24,909 nt of DNA from a virus, in IMG/VR virus record IMGVR_UViG_3300021469_000007, positions 1 through 24,909 of that record; one strand, written 5' to 3'. Numbering within the stretch: the first letter of the stretch is position 1; every line of letters starts with the position of its first letter. A program made the translations under genes and the position numbers. Below are positions 7,292-14,414 of the stretch, in pieces. Under the pieces are notes generated by a model. That model was not told the DNA's origin. It did not search any database and saw nothing but the letters and a program-made list of their open reading frames with translations.

Positions 7292-9133
7292 CTAGACAGT
7301 TGCCACTTGTGTCTTTATTTCAACTACTGCCTTATTATCAACAACTGCGATACCGAATGTGTGAGATCCAGTTAACTTGTTCTTTCTTGCGGCGGTGTCT
7401 TTTTCCATTTCAAGTAGTAATTCACGTTTCGGTGCAAATACTAAAGCGTTTTTATGTATTAGGTATGCAGAGCGATAATGGTTTGTGCCATCATGCTCAG
7501 GTAGATAATTACTTATAACTATATTGCATCCTAAGAAGTCACGGATTACACCGGTTCTAACTATGTCTCCACGAACATAAGTTAAAGCTTGAGTTCCGGC
7601 AATGTCTTTAAGTAGATATCCATACATCATTGGATCAATCACTAATATCAAATCACCGACTTCTACATCTTTACCTTGAGACATTAATGTCTGTATAGCT
7701 TCGGCAACCCAATCAGCGTCAAATCCAGCTGTCCCTGACTTATCAAGTTCAGGTACATTAGTATCAGCTAGAAATGTATCAAGTATATGTTTGTCAACGG
7801 CTCTACGTGCAGCTTTAACTGCGGCTGTTTCTATTTTCTCTATTATTTCTGGGCCGAGTTTTTCAACGTCAGCATATGGAATTGTAGTTGTAAATGCAGC
7901 TTCTTTGAGTGTAGTTGCTACTGTACCGTAAAGACCGGTTTTAGCGGTTAAAGTGTCGCCGACATTTGTTAGGATATCCATGTCAAAATCTTTTACATAG
8001 GGAACTGTAACTGTGTCTCCACGTTCTCCTACAAGTATTGGTGACCTCATTACAAAATCAGTTATTTTTGCGGCTGGTGCGAGAGCTTGACCGACGGGTG
8101 GCATGTATTGTTCTATATATACTTTCCATGAAACTACTTTTCCGCTTTCAGTTTTAAGGCTCTTTATCTCTTTGATTAATTTTTCCATATGGATATTTCT
8201 TTTTTCACTTCTCTCTTCTGTTTCAACTATACCTTTTGGTTCAATATTTTCATCCATTGTTATTTCCTCCTCCTTAACTTTTTTACCCCTAATTTTAAGG
8301 TCATTCTCAACCTGTGGGGCTTCAGGTTGAGTTCCCGTTTCGTCAATGGATTTGCTTTCATTTTCATGTTTTTCCATTGTTTTTACTTGTGTTTCAATTT
8401 CAGTGTTTTCTTTGGGATTTTCATTTTCTTCTTTACATGTCAATTCACTTTCAATTTTCTCCATCAAACTTGTCACCTCTTTTATAAAATGCTCATGAAC
8501 AAATTTCTCAAAAGGCTCAATACGTGTTAAAGGAATACCGGGGAAAGCGTCACGTGTTAAGAGAGCTAACCCTGAGAATATTAATCCTTCACATTTTCTT
8601 CCTTCATCATTCCAAGTGAAAGTTCTACATATAGCTTCAATACTTACATGTATTATTTCTTCATTATCAATCATGTCAATAATTCTTTTTCCTTCGAATT
8701 CAGCTTTATTATCTATGAAAATTAGACATTCAACTGAATTATCTTCATATTCAGCGTCAATTATTTCTACATCTTCAAGTTTGAATTCATGATTTATATT
8801 TACAGGTTTACCGACAAGTGTTCTAGCTGCTCGCATTAACTCGTCTTCAGTATATTTATTTAAGTTAAGTGAAACTATTGGAAAAACAGCCCAAACCTTA
8901 TAGTATTTTCCATCTTCACGTTTTATATGTCTTAAATAGCCAGCCCAATCGAAACGTTCTTTTCGTCTAAGTTTTCCACGTTGACTATCAAGACTTTTAG
9001 TGTCGTCTAGACCGTATTTGTTAAGCCATGCATAGTATAGTCGTCGGCCTTTATCTTCACCGTATTGTTGTATGAACATTCTAAGTATTCTTTGAAAATC
9101 AGGATGTATAGGTTCACTAATTTTTTCACTCAT
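7292..9133 (-). CDS. Prohead protease - scaffold - major capsid protein fusion
   Basis: About 613 residues from ATG 9133 (AGGTGA upstream, overlapping the portal end). Domains in order: a short helical N-terminus (HPDFQRILRMFIQQYG); an HK97/herpes-type serine protease with VGKPVNINHE (likely catalytic His) and IIHVSIEAICR (likely catalytic Ser), ending in LALLTRDAFPGIPLTRIEP; a Glu/Lys-rich scaffold-like linker (about 215-335); then an HK97-fold capsid protein with the phrases VGERGDTVTVPYVKDFD, TIPYADVEKLG, DADWVAEAIQTLMSQG, LILVIDPMMYGYLL and a C-terminal HTFGIAVVDNKAVVEIKTQ. The single gene replaces three usual ones. Proteolysis by its own protease, or the internal starts noted separately, could release the capsid protein. 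Confidence 0.88.
   Translation of the reverse strand: MSEKISEPIHPDFQRILRMFIQQYGEDKGRRLYYAWLNKYGLDDTKSLDSQRGKLRRKERFDWAGYLRHIKREDGKYYKVWAVFPIVSLNLNKYTEDELMRAARTLVGKPVNINHEFKLEDVEIIDAEYEDNSVECLIFIDNKAEFEGKRIIDMIDNEEIIHVSIEAICRTFTWNDEGRKCEGLIFSGLALLTRDAFPGIPLTRIEPFEKFVHEHFIKEVTSLMEKIESELTCKEENENPKENTEIETQVKTMEKHENESKSIDETGTQPEAPQVENDLKIRGKKVKEEEITMDENIEPKGIVETEERSEKRNIHMEKLIKEIKSLKTESGKVVSWKVYIEQYMPPVGQALAPAAKITDFVMRSPILVGERGDTVTVPYVKDFDMDILTNVGDTLTAKTGLYGTVATTLKEAAFTTTIPYADVEKLGPEIIEKIETAAVKAARRAVDKHILDTFLADTNVPELDKSGTAGFDADWVAEAIQTLMSQGKDVEVGDLILVIDPMMYGYLLKDIAGTQALTYVRGDIVRTGVIRDFLGCNIVISNYLPEHDGTNHYRSAYLIHKNALVFAPKRELLLEMEKDTAARKNKLTGSHTFGIAVVDNKAVVEIKTQVATV
8255..8275 (-). promoter_or_regulatory. 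Strong internal ribosome binding site inside the protease-capsid fusion
   Basis: On the minus strand, AAGGAGGAGG (8275-8266) lies 8 nt before an in-frame ATG at 8257 (MDENIEPKG...). It is one of the strongest SD matches in the window. It would start a 321-residue protein: about 60 residues of linker plus the complete HK97-like capsid domain. The Glu codons used here are GAG GAG, whereas this AT-rich genome mostly uses GAA. A second, weaker in-frame candidate is GAGGTG before ATG 8464, which would add the scaffold region. Confidence 0.55.
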
Positions 9134-10262
9134 TTTTTTCACCTTTAAAATCTTCTTCTTCAATCGGTAACCCGAAAGTTTTAAGCCACTGTAAAACTGT
9201 GGCTTTACCAATGTAACCGGCTTTAGTTAAAACATCAATTAATTTTCCTAGTTCATCAACATTAAAATCTTCAAGCTTAGTTTTCGGGAAACCCCAATTT
9301 AATCGTGGAACTTCACGTAAACCCTCAACTTCAATGATAGGCCGGAAAATCTCGGCTTCAACTTTACGTTTAACATAACGTTGAATCCCAGCCACATGAC
9401 GCTCAACAGCTTCAAGCATAACGTTAGCCGAAGCCTCAGTTGCATTACGTAAATAAGATAGTAATGGAGCGCCTAAGCCCTCCCAAATCTGAATATTCAA
9501 GTAATCAATGAAATCTTTATAGGGAAGACGGGGATCAATATCGATAACTTTAGGCTCAATTTCACCAGTTATAGCTATGTCTTCGTCTGGCTGTTTGTCA
9601 CGTAAAATAGTAAGTAAGTTTTCACGGGCAGCTTTATTTGGAGCTATCCACACTATTGGAGGTCTAGCATGTCGTTCAAGAATTTTCTTCATGTCTTCAT
9701 TCCATTTCTTCTTTATTTCAAGATAAGAAAAAACAGGTTTAATTATACTGATTCCATAGGCTGATGATCCCAACGGGGAATGTTTAAAATGAACTATTTG
9801 ATTAGGTTTAAAACTAATTTTTTTACCGTAACTAGATTGTTTATATCCTAGTAGTTTTCCATGTTCAGTTCTAACAACCTTCATAGTTGTAGGTGGTAAA
9901 AGTTGTAGGCCGATGATTTTTCGGCCCTTAAAAATCTTCTCAACATAAGCGTCACCGTAAACAAGCATGTTTCTAACAATATTTAAGAGTAGTTGATCCA
10001 TGCCGACTTGTTCAGCGAAATTATCAACTATTTCTTTACTTTTTTCATCTTCACATGTAGTGTAATATCCATTTCCAGCAACCATTTCAGCAAGCATGTC
10101 AATAGCTTGTCTAACTATGGGATCACTTTTATAGTAATCTTCAAAATCAGTTAAATTAGGCTCACTAGGCTCACCTATACGGCCCCAAAAACTAGGGACA
10201 ACTATTCCTTTTGCTTTTTCTCTAATGAAAAAATTTTTTAATCTTTCAAAAATACTTGACAA
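9126..10262 (-). CDS. Portal protein
   Basis: A 378-residue portal of the HK97/SPP1-like type, start TTG 10262 with GAGGG 7 nt upstream. Recognisable elements are the N-terminal DPIVRQAIDMLAEMVAGNGYY, the wing segment MLVYGDAYVEKIF with LQLLPPTTMKVVRT, KPNQIVHFKHSPLGSSAYGISII, and the long clip/stem helix region with VMLEAVERHVAGIQRYVKRKVEAEI. Twelve copies form the ring through which DNA enters the head. It lies after the terminase and overlaps the protease-capsid gene by 8 nt, a classic packaging order. At 378 residues it is compact, lacking a long C-terminal extension. Confidence 0.92.
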   Translation of the reverse strand: MSSIFERLKNFFIREKAKGIVVPSFWGRIGEPSEPNLTDFEDYYKSDPIVRQAIDMLAEMVAGNGYYTTCEDEKSKEIVDNFAEQVGMDQLLLNIVRNMLVYGDAYVEKIFKGRKIIGLQLLPPTTMKVVRTEHGKLLGYKQSSYGKKISFKPNQIVHFKHSPLGSSAYGISIIKPVFSYLEIKKKWNEDMKKILERHARPPIVWIAPNKAARENLLTILRDKQPDEDIAITGEIEPKVIDIDPRLPYKDFIDYLNIQIWEGLGAPLLSYLRNATEASANVMLEAVERHVAGIQRYVKRKVEAEIFRPIIEVEGLREVPRLNWGFPKTKLEDFNVDELGKLIDVLTKAGYIGKATVLQWLKTFGLPIEEEDFKGEKNE

Positions 10263-10330
10263 AACTTTTCCCTCAACAAAGTGAAAAAATTATGAAGAAT
10301 TTACCTGTAAATAAAACGGTCCCGTCTTCC

Positions 10331-10362
10331 AATATATATGGAATGTCCATAAATAAAACAAG
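10331..10362 (-). promoter_or_regulatory. Promoter/operator-like element before the portal gene (copy 1)
   Basis: This block, just past the terminase stop, repeats the sequence found at 15075-15103; 28 of 29 bases match (10334-10362 against 15075-15103). On the minus strand it reads CTTGTTTTATTTATGG and then the palindrome TATGGACATTCCATA (10351-10337). The AT-rich TTTATTTA may serve as a TATA-like box, with the palindrome immediately downstream as operator. It would drive portal and downstream structural genes from a start near 10330 or below. Inference from repetition and position. Confidence 0.55.
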
Positions 10363-11751
10363 TTATTTACTAACATAAAGAAAAATCTTAGGAACCCTTA
10401 TCACATCTGGAGAAGGCCCAGTAAAAGCGGCGTAAACAGCAAGTGCAAAAGCCCACAACATATCATCATGTGTTCCTTCAGGATGATAAAATCTTATTCG
10501 TCCTTGTTTAGTCATCTCATATTTTTCAACATTTAATTCAGCTATAAAATCACGGTCATAAGGAAACTTAACTTTCCCCTCTTTCATTTTCTGTTTAAGT
10601 AAACTCATTATCTCCTCTTTTCTCGGTAAACTGAGCATGACGCCTTCAATATTTCCTAGTCCAATGTTTTTCATATCTTCAACGATATATTCACCAACAC
10701 CAGTTTGATCCACATGAACACTGTTGACACTACTCCACCTGTCACAAAGAACTTTTACATATCCTATTACAGATGCATAACTGGTTCCAAGTGGAAATCT
10801 TTTTAAATGAATATGTCTAACTAAATCATCTTTTTTATCAACAGCACTTATAACTGAATAATCATGTTTTTTACCGAGATCCAATCCAATATAAATTTCA
10901 CGGCCCGAAATCTTATCTTCAAACTCAACATAATCAAGGTCATGGTCTATACACTTAGCTATAAGGCTTTGAGGCAAATAACTTGTTTCATCTTCAACCC
11001 ATTCAGCCTCCATTTCACGTATCCAACGATTTTGGTCTCCCTCATACTGTTTCCGTAATTTCTCAAACATGTTTCTTTTAATCGGGCCATTTGGCTCTAA
11101 TGCTTCACGCCAAGTAATGTGACTTTTAACATAATCTTGAAAAGCCGGCTCATAATGAACTGCATAAAAAACACTATCAATATTAAACGGTGTTGACGCA
11201 CCTATGAATTTACCATATTTTCTAGTTATAAGTGTAAAAAGTATTGCGTCAAACATTTCCTTATCATTAGGAGTAAAATTCATTTCATCCCAAAAAATAA
11301 TGTCAAAAGTCGGCCCACGTATAGTTTCAGGATTATTTGGAAAACACTTTGTAGTTGAACCATTAGTTATTTCAATAATTGTTTTTCTCTTCTTATAATA
11401 CCATTCTTTAGGTAATTTTTCTAGGAAATTATTTATTATCTTGATGATCCGTTTACTTTGACGGAAAGACGGTCCAATAATCGCAATGTTACTGTTCGGA
11501 TACTTTAACATGTACCATAGTAGAAAAGCTGAAACCGTCCAAGTTTTACCACTTTGACGACACCAACGAATAATTGTAAATTGATTTTCCAAAATTTTAT
11601 AAATTAAGTCACGTTGATAACTAAACGGCTTGAAACCTAAAAATTTCTCGAAAAATTCACATGGATCATCAGGAACTCTTATTTTAGAATATTTCTTTTT
11701 TAACATATCTTCAATCTTTTTTGTTAAACGTTCAAGTTCACTTTTACTCAT
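10363..11751 (-). CDS. Terminase large subunit (packaging ATPase-nuclease)
   Basis: A 462-residue protein from ATG 11751 with AGGTGA upstream; the GTG at 11760 lies in the SD. ATPase motifs: Walker A WCRQSGKT (about 63-70) and Walker B IIFWDEM (about 152-157), followed by the coupling phrase GASTP. The C-terminal RNase H-like nuclease shows its three acidic positions in GLDLGKKHD, HVDQTGVGE and THDDMLWAFAL. It pumps and cuts viral DNA during head filling. It starts 5 nt after the DruA-like gene ends. No recognisable small subunit gene is adjacent. The complete motif set indicates an active enzyme. Confidence 0.96.
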   Translation of the reverse strand: MSKSELERLTKKIEDMLKKKYSKIRVPDDPCEFFEKFLGFKPFSYQRDLIYKILENQFTIIRWCRQSGKTWTVSAFLLWYMLKYPNSNIAIIGPSFRQSKRIIKIINNFLEKLPKEWYYKKRKTIIEITNGSTTKCFPNNPETIRGPTFDIIFWDEMNFTPNDKEMFDAILFTLITRKYGKFIGASTPFNIDSVFYAVHYEPAFQDYVKSHITWREALEPNGPIKRNMFEKLRKQYEGDQNRWIREMEAEWVEDETSYLPQSLIAKCIDHDLDYVEFEDKISGREIYIGLDLGKKHDYSVISAVDKKDDLVRHIHLKRFPLGTSYASVIGYVKVLCDRWSSVNSVHVDQTGVGEYIVEDMKNIGLGNIEGVMLSLPRKEEIMSLLKQKMKEGKVKFPYDRDFIAELNVEKYEMTKQGRIRFYHPEGTHDDMLWAFALAVYAAFTGPSPDVIRVPKIFLYVSK

Positions 11752-11756
11752 AAATT

Positions 11757-12458
11757 TCACCTTAAAAGTTCACGACGCCAATAACGATGGAGAGGTTTCA
11801 CATAAATCTGTTTAGGGCCATCAACAGCTTTTACTGTCTTAATATTTCCATTTTTAAAATAAGGCAAACCAGATGATCCTTTACTTACACTTTTAAGCGA
11901 AAATCCACGTGTATAACCTAGAAATATCCAATTAGCTGCTTTAAATATTGTTCCTTTATATTTTCTATGAACAAACGAGACAAGTAAAACAAGTTTATCA
12001 TTATACTTTTCTTTCCAATCATGTTTAACTTGACTATAAAAAAGACTTAAAGCTTTACTAGGAATGTTTTTAGGAGCTTTAGAAGTGAAACATACACGTA
12101 GTAAACATGAAACTTTATTGAAGTTTCTTTTTCTTTGTTCTTTATTCCAGCCGATGAAGGTTTTTAGTGGCTTTGAATCACGTAAAACATAACTACCAAC
12201 AATGAAGGCGCCGACAATTATATTATCATTGAAAATTAAATATCTAATTTGTCGGCCTACAAAATTTGTTGACGGTTTATAACTATGATGATCCAGAATT
12301 ATTTTTCTAACAAGACTTTTTTCTCTACTTGTTCTACAAAGTTTAATTTTTACTTCTCCAAGTTTTAATCTATTGTGAAATGCGGTGGGCCGGATTTGCA
12401 CCGGCGCCGTCAAACTGGGTGTTTGACGCTCTACTTGGTCTAAACTACCACCGCTCAA
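11757..12458 (-). CDS. DruA-like (DUF4338) protein
   Basis: About 233 residues from TTG 12458, chosen because GGTGAT lies a few nt upstream and no ATG, GTG or TTG occurs in frame between the tRNA-like segment and the conserved core. Core motifs fit DUF4338, the family of DruA from Druantia defence: LDHHSYKPSTNFVGRQIRYLI, then FIGWNKEQRKRN, SKALSLF, HDWKEKYNDKLVLLVSFV and GTIFKAANWIFLGYTRG. The last phrase is also reminiscent of Mom-type DNA modification enzymes. Role is unknown: anti-restriction DNA modification or inter-virus defence are both possible. It precedes the terminase by 5 nt and so is probably co-expressed late. The first 25 or so residues are encoded by the tRNA-like gene. Confidence 0.8.
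   Translation of the reverse strand: MSGGSLDQVERQTPSLTAPVQIRPTAFHNRLKLGEVKIKLCRTSREKSLVRKIILDHHSYKPSTNFVGRQIRYLIFNDNIIVGAFIVGSYVLRDSKPLKTFIGWNKEQRKRNFNKVSCLLRVCFTSKAPKNIPSKALSLFYSQVKHDWKEKYNDKLVLLVSFVHRKYKGTIFKAANWIFLGYTRGFSLKSVSKGSSGLPYFKNGNIKTVKAVDGPKQIYVKPLHRYWRRELLR
12381..12454 (-). tRNA. Degenerate tRNA-Gly(CCC)-like gene
   Basis: The minus strand folds as a cloverleaf: acceptor stem GCGGTGG with CCACCGC (7 of 7 pairs), anticodon stem TCAAA with TTTGA (5 of 5), T stem GCCGG with CCGGC (5 of 5), 4-nt variable loop, weak D stem GTTT with GAGC, and discriminator A. The anticodon loop CACCCAG puts CCC at 34-36. G1-C72, C2-G71, G3-C70 and A73 fit archaeal tRNA-Gly. However, normally invariant bases differ: A at 33 in place of U, TGCAAAT in place of TTCAAAT in the T loop, and AAG in the D loop where GG is expected. 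No CCA is encoded. It may be decayed, a tRNA mimic, or a former attachment site. Confidence 0.7.
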
Positions 12459-12835
12459 AAAAATCACCAAAAATAAATAAAGTGGAGTTGAACTCCCAAT
12501 TTATTTAAAAATGAATGTGGATTTTATTCCCAAGTTATTTATAAATATGGTGGGATCAAATCCCACGGGAATAAACATGTTTGTGATAAACACCTTTAAA
12601 ATAATCATAGTTATATAACAACCGTTATAAAAACTAATGATTGTTAGACAAATCACTGTTAGACTAAAATGTTTTAGGGGCCTATAATTCTCATAATCAT
12701 TATTCCCATAATCATAGTCACTATAATTATAATTAACTATAACTTTGGTGTATAATAATATACCAATATGTCATTTTTTGGAATATTATATATAGTGAAA
12801 GAATAATTACTGGTGATATCATCAGTTACTGGTGG
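12459..12835. other. Non-coding, repeat-rich region, candidate control region or origin
   Basis: No convincing gene occurs here. It contains three 34-nt repeats (12481-12582), a nested inverted repeat (TTTATTCCC at 12523-12531 with GGGAATAAA at 12567-12575, enclosing GTGGGAT and ATCCCAC), two TGTTAGAC copies 15 nt apart (12642 and 12657), two ATAATCATAGT copies (about 12600 and 12709), very AT-rich stretches around 12721-12800, and one ATATCATCA (12816-12824), the motif clustered at 19528-19956. TATA-like boxes at 12500-12510 and 12535-12548 could serve the DruA-terminase operon. It has the ingredients of a promoter/operator or replication start. Confidence 0.6.
12481..12582 (-). repeat. Three 34-nt direct repeats with internal dyads
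   Basis: Read on the minus strand, units cover about 12582-12549, 12548-12515 and 12514-12481. The second and third align without gaps: ATTT, A or T, TAAATAA, then TTGGGA..T..A..TCCAC. Each has a dyad of type GGGA-N5/7-TCCC (GGAGTT-G-AACTCC at 12484-12496; GTGGGAT-CAA-ATCCCAC at 12550-12566). Two units also hold a TATA-like TTTATAAATA or TTTAAATAA. Such spacing, about three helical turns, suits an iterated protein-binding site beside a promoter. Confidence 0.65.
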
Positions 12836-13114
12836 TTATTCTGCCATTTCCTCTAAGAGTTTAAGTTTTTCTTTAAGTAGCTGTATTTGTTTTTTAATAT
12901 CTTGTTCATCATAGGCCGACAAAATACTGTTAATGGTTTGAGCGATATAAGCCGCTAGTCGGGCCCATTTTTCACGTCTTTTCGGATTGATCCCGGGATT
13001 AACTGATTTTTCGTAACAGAAATCCATTATTTCTTTTAGTTTGTTGATTAGTTCTTCTCGTATTATCTGTGTGTCCAAACTCATTAAAAAATTAAATATA
13101 TCTTTCATCTTCAT
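12836..13114 (-). CDS. Small helical coiled-coil protein, unknown
   Basis: A 92-residue protein from ATG 13114 (AGGTGA upstream; the GTG at 13123 is inside that SD). It is almost wholly helical, with KRREKWARLAAYIAQTINSIL in the middle and a Leu/Lys/Glu heptad-like C-terminus (IQLLKEKLKLLEEM) that should form a coiled coil. It overlaps the previous gene by 23 nt. I do not recognise the family. A helical oligomer a little upstream of the large terminase could be a small terminase subunit, but no DNA-binding motif is clear. Confidence 0.62.
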   Translation of the reverse strand: MKMKDIFNFLMSLDTQIIREELINKLKEIMDFCYEKSVNPGINPKRREKWARLAAYIAQTINSILSAYDEQDIKKQIQLLKEKLKLLEEMAE

Positions 13115-13283
13115 TTTTTTCACCTAATTCATTTATTTTAAGTTGTTGTCTTACTTTTTCCACTTCTACTTGCCAATTATAATTGAAGGCTTCCCAAATT
13201 TTGATTTGAGCTTCTGGTCTAAATTGGGGGTTGAAAAATTTTTCAAATATTTTTAGTCCTTTAGGTTTTCTAATTCGCTTCAT
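13092..13283 (-). CDS. Small basic protein, unknown
   Basis: A 63-residue protein from ATG 13283 with GGTGA upstream; the start overlaps the end of the transglutaminase-like gene, and its own end overlaps the next gene, so three genes are coupled. The N-terminus is basic (MKRIRKPKGLKIFEKFF), followed by an amphipathic helix around PEAQIKIWEAFNYNWQVEVEKVRQQLKI. No family recognised. It could bind nucleic acid or be a partner of its neighbours. Confidence 0.58.
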   Translation of the reverse strand: MKRIRKPKGLKIFEKFFNPQFRPEAQIKIWEAFNYNWQVEVEKVRQQLKINELGEKNEDERYI

Positions 13284-13953
13284 AATCTTCACCTTGACTT
13301 TGACTTATTATTTTCTCATAATGCATGGCTTTTTTGGAATCTTCAATGTAAACAGTTTGATTGAACCATACGAAGCCATCGTAAATTATACCGTTAAATC
13401 CTGTGGTTGCAGTTTCATGTGAAATTATAGGTAGTGGTTTAGATGGAGCTGTGGTTTCAATTATATGTTTTTTATTTTTATATGTTGTTTCAACCCATGC
13501 GTGTAAGCCAATGAATTTATTTTTTTTCTGATTTAAAATGGCTCCTAAGGTTACAAAACAGTTTATTTTCTTGAAAATGAGTATTGAGGCAAGTAAAAGA
13601 CTTGTATCAATACATATACCATATTTTATTGTTAAAGTTTCACTAGGTTTAAGCCATCCATAATTAAAATGTTTGTCAAATCGGTATTTTTCACTGTAAA
13701 CACGGAAAATTTTTATGTGACGTTCAGTTGCCGCTTTACCTTGCCAATCATGAGGGAAACGTATTTTATTTGTAACAAATTTTGTTGCTTCTTCAATAAT
13801 CTTGTCACGTTCACGAACTGTAATTCGAGCTGCCACTCTAATAACAAGTGGATTCTCACTCTCAATAAAGTCATAGATATATCTTGGCTCTCCTGTTAAA
13901 CCGAAATTTACAATAACTGGTTTAAGGTCACGTGAATATTTTCGAAGCGTCAA
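13270..13953 (-). CDS. Transglutaminase-like cysteine peptidase, possible endolysin
   Basis: A 227-residue protein from TTG 13953 (GGGTGA 7 nt upstream). The transglutaminase-like core is visible: KYGICIDTSLLLASIL with catalytic Cys at about 114, IGLHAWVET with His at about 151, and HIIETTAP supplying the third acidic position (Glu at about 166, where Asp is more usual). No signal peptide. Viral endoisopeptidases PeiW and PeiP, which open methanogen cell walls, belong to this superfamily, though their wall-binding repeats are absent here. The next genes encode small membrane proteins and a membrane protease, so a role in host lysis is plausible; virion maturation is the alternative. Confidence 0.78.
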   Translation of the reverse strand: MTLRKYSRDLKPVIVNFGLTGEPRYIYDFIESENPLVIRVAARITVRERDKIIEEATKFVTNKIRFPHDWQGKAATERHIKIFRVYSEKYRFDKHFNYGWLKPSETLTIKYGICIDTSLLLASILIFKKINCFVTLGAILNQKKNKFIGLHAWVETTYKNKKHIIETTAPSKPLPIISHETATTGFNGIIYDGFVWFNQTVYIEDSKKAMHYEKIISQSQGEDYEAN

Positions 13954-13979
13954 TCCAAGGTCACCCGGACAAAATTATT

Positions 13980-14189
13980 TTAAAATTCAATGAAAATGTA
14001 AAGACATAGAATAATAATAACAATAATAATGACAATAATTGTAAGTAATATTAATCCTGAAATAATATAGACACATAACGTTACAATGATTGCTGGAAAA
14101 GTTCCCGGCCAAAGCTTTTCAATTACAAGTGCTGCAATAACAAGTAGAATAAACCATGGAACATCAATTTTAATTTTTTCATTTTTCAT
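13980..14189 (-). CDS. Small membrane protein, holin-like
   Basis: A 69-residue, extremely hydrophobic protein from ATG 14189 (GGAG 5 nt upstream, formed by the end of the previous gene). After a short charged start (MKNEKIKIDV) it has two or three membrane helices: WFILLVIAALVIEKLW, then FPAIIVTLCVYIISGLILL and a run of Ile/Val to the end. Its length and topology suit a holin or other pore-forming viral peptide, and its neighbours include a candidate lysis enzyme. Sequence gives no specific family. Confidence 0.6.
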   Translation of the reverse strand: MKNEKIKIDVPWFILLVIAALVIEKLWPGTFPAIIVTLCVYIISGLILLTIIVIIIVIIILCLYIFIEF

Positions 14190-14192
14190 TTT

Positions 14193-14414
14193 TTACTCCT
14201 TCTTTTCAGTGAATAAGAAACTTATCACAGCAAGCCATGGACTAAAATATGTTGCAAGCTCCTTCAAAAGCTCCAATGAATCAACACCATGAGTTAAGCC
14301 ATAGAAGCCAATTACTATTCCACCGCCAATGTAAGCAAAAGTAAAAGTTAATGCAGCTACACCTCTTACACTTGCCTTACTAAACCAATCGCTAACTTTA
14401 CTAAAAACTTTCAT
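14193..14414 (-). CDS. Small membrane protein, holin-like
   Basis: A 73-residue protein from ATG 14414; the start overlaps the stop of the metalloprotease gene, with GAGGTGG upstream. It has an amphipathic basic N-terminus (MKVFSKVSDWFSKASVRG) followed by a helix ALTFTFAYIGGGIVIGFYGL, a polar turn, and a second helix SPWLAVISFLF ending in a charged tail TEKKE. Two helices with charged ends is a common holin layout. A second small membrane protein directly follows, so the pair may act as holin and antiholin. Confidence 0.58.
   Translation of the reverse strand: MKVFSKVSDWFSKASVRGVAALTFTFAYIGGGIVIGFYGLTHGVDSLELLKELATYFSPWLAVISFLFTEKKE

Noticed and set aside
9131-9211. Longer N-terminus of the protease-capsid fusion up to 9211
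   Set aside because: ATG 9133 has AGGTGA at good distance; the extension would overlap the portal gene by 86 nt and has no SD.
12481-12582. CRISPR array
   Set aside because: Only three degenerate 34-nt units placed end to end without unique spacers, so not CRISPR. No cas operon besides the Cas4-like gene.
13092-13283. Frameshift joining the small genes at 13092-13283 and 12836-13114
   Set aside because: Each has its own ATG with a GGTGA site, and no slippery heptamer was seen at the overlap.
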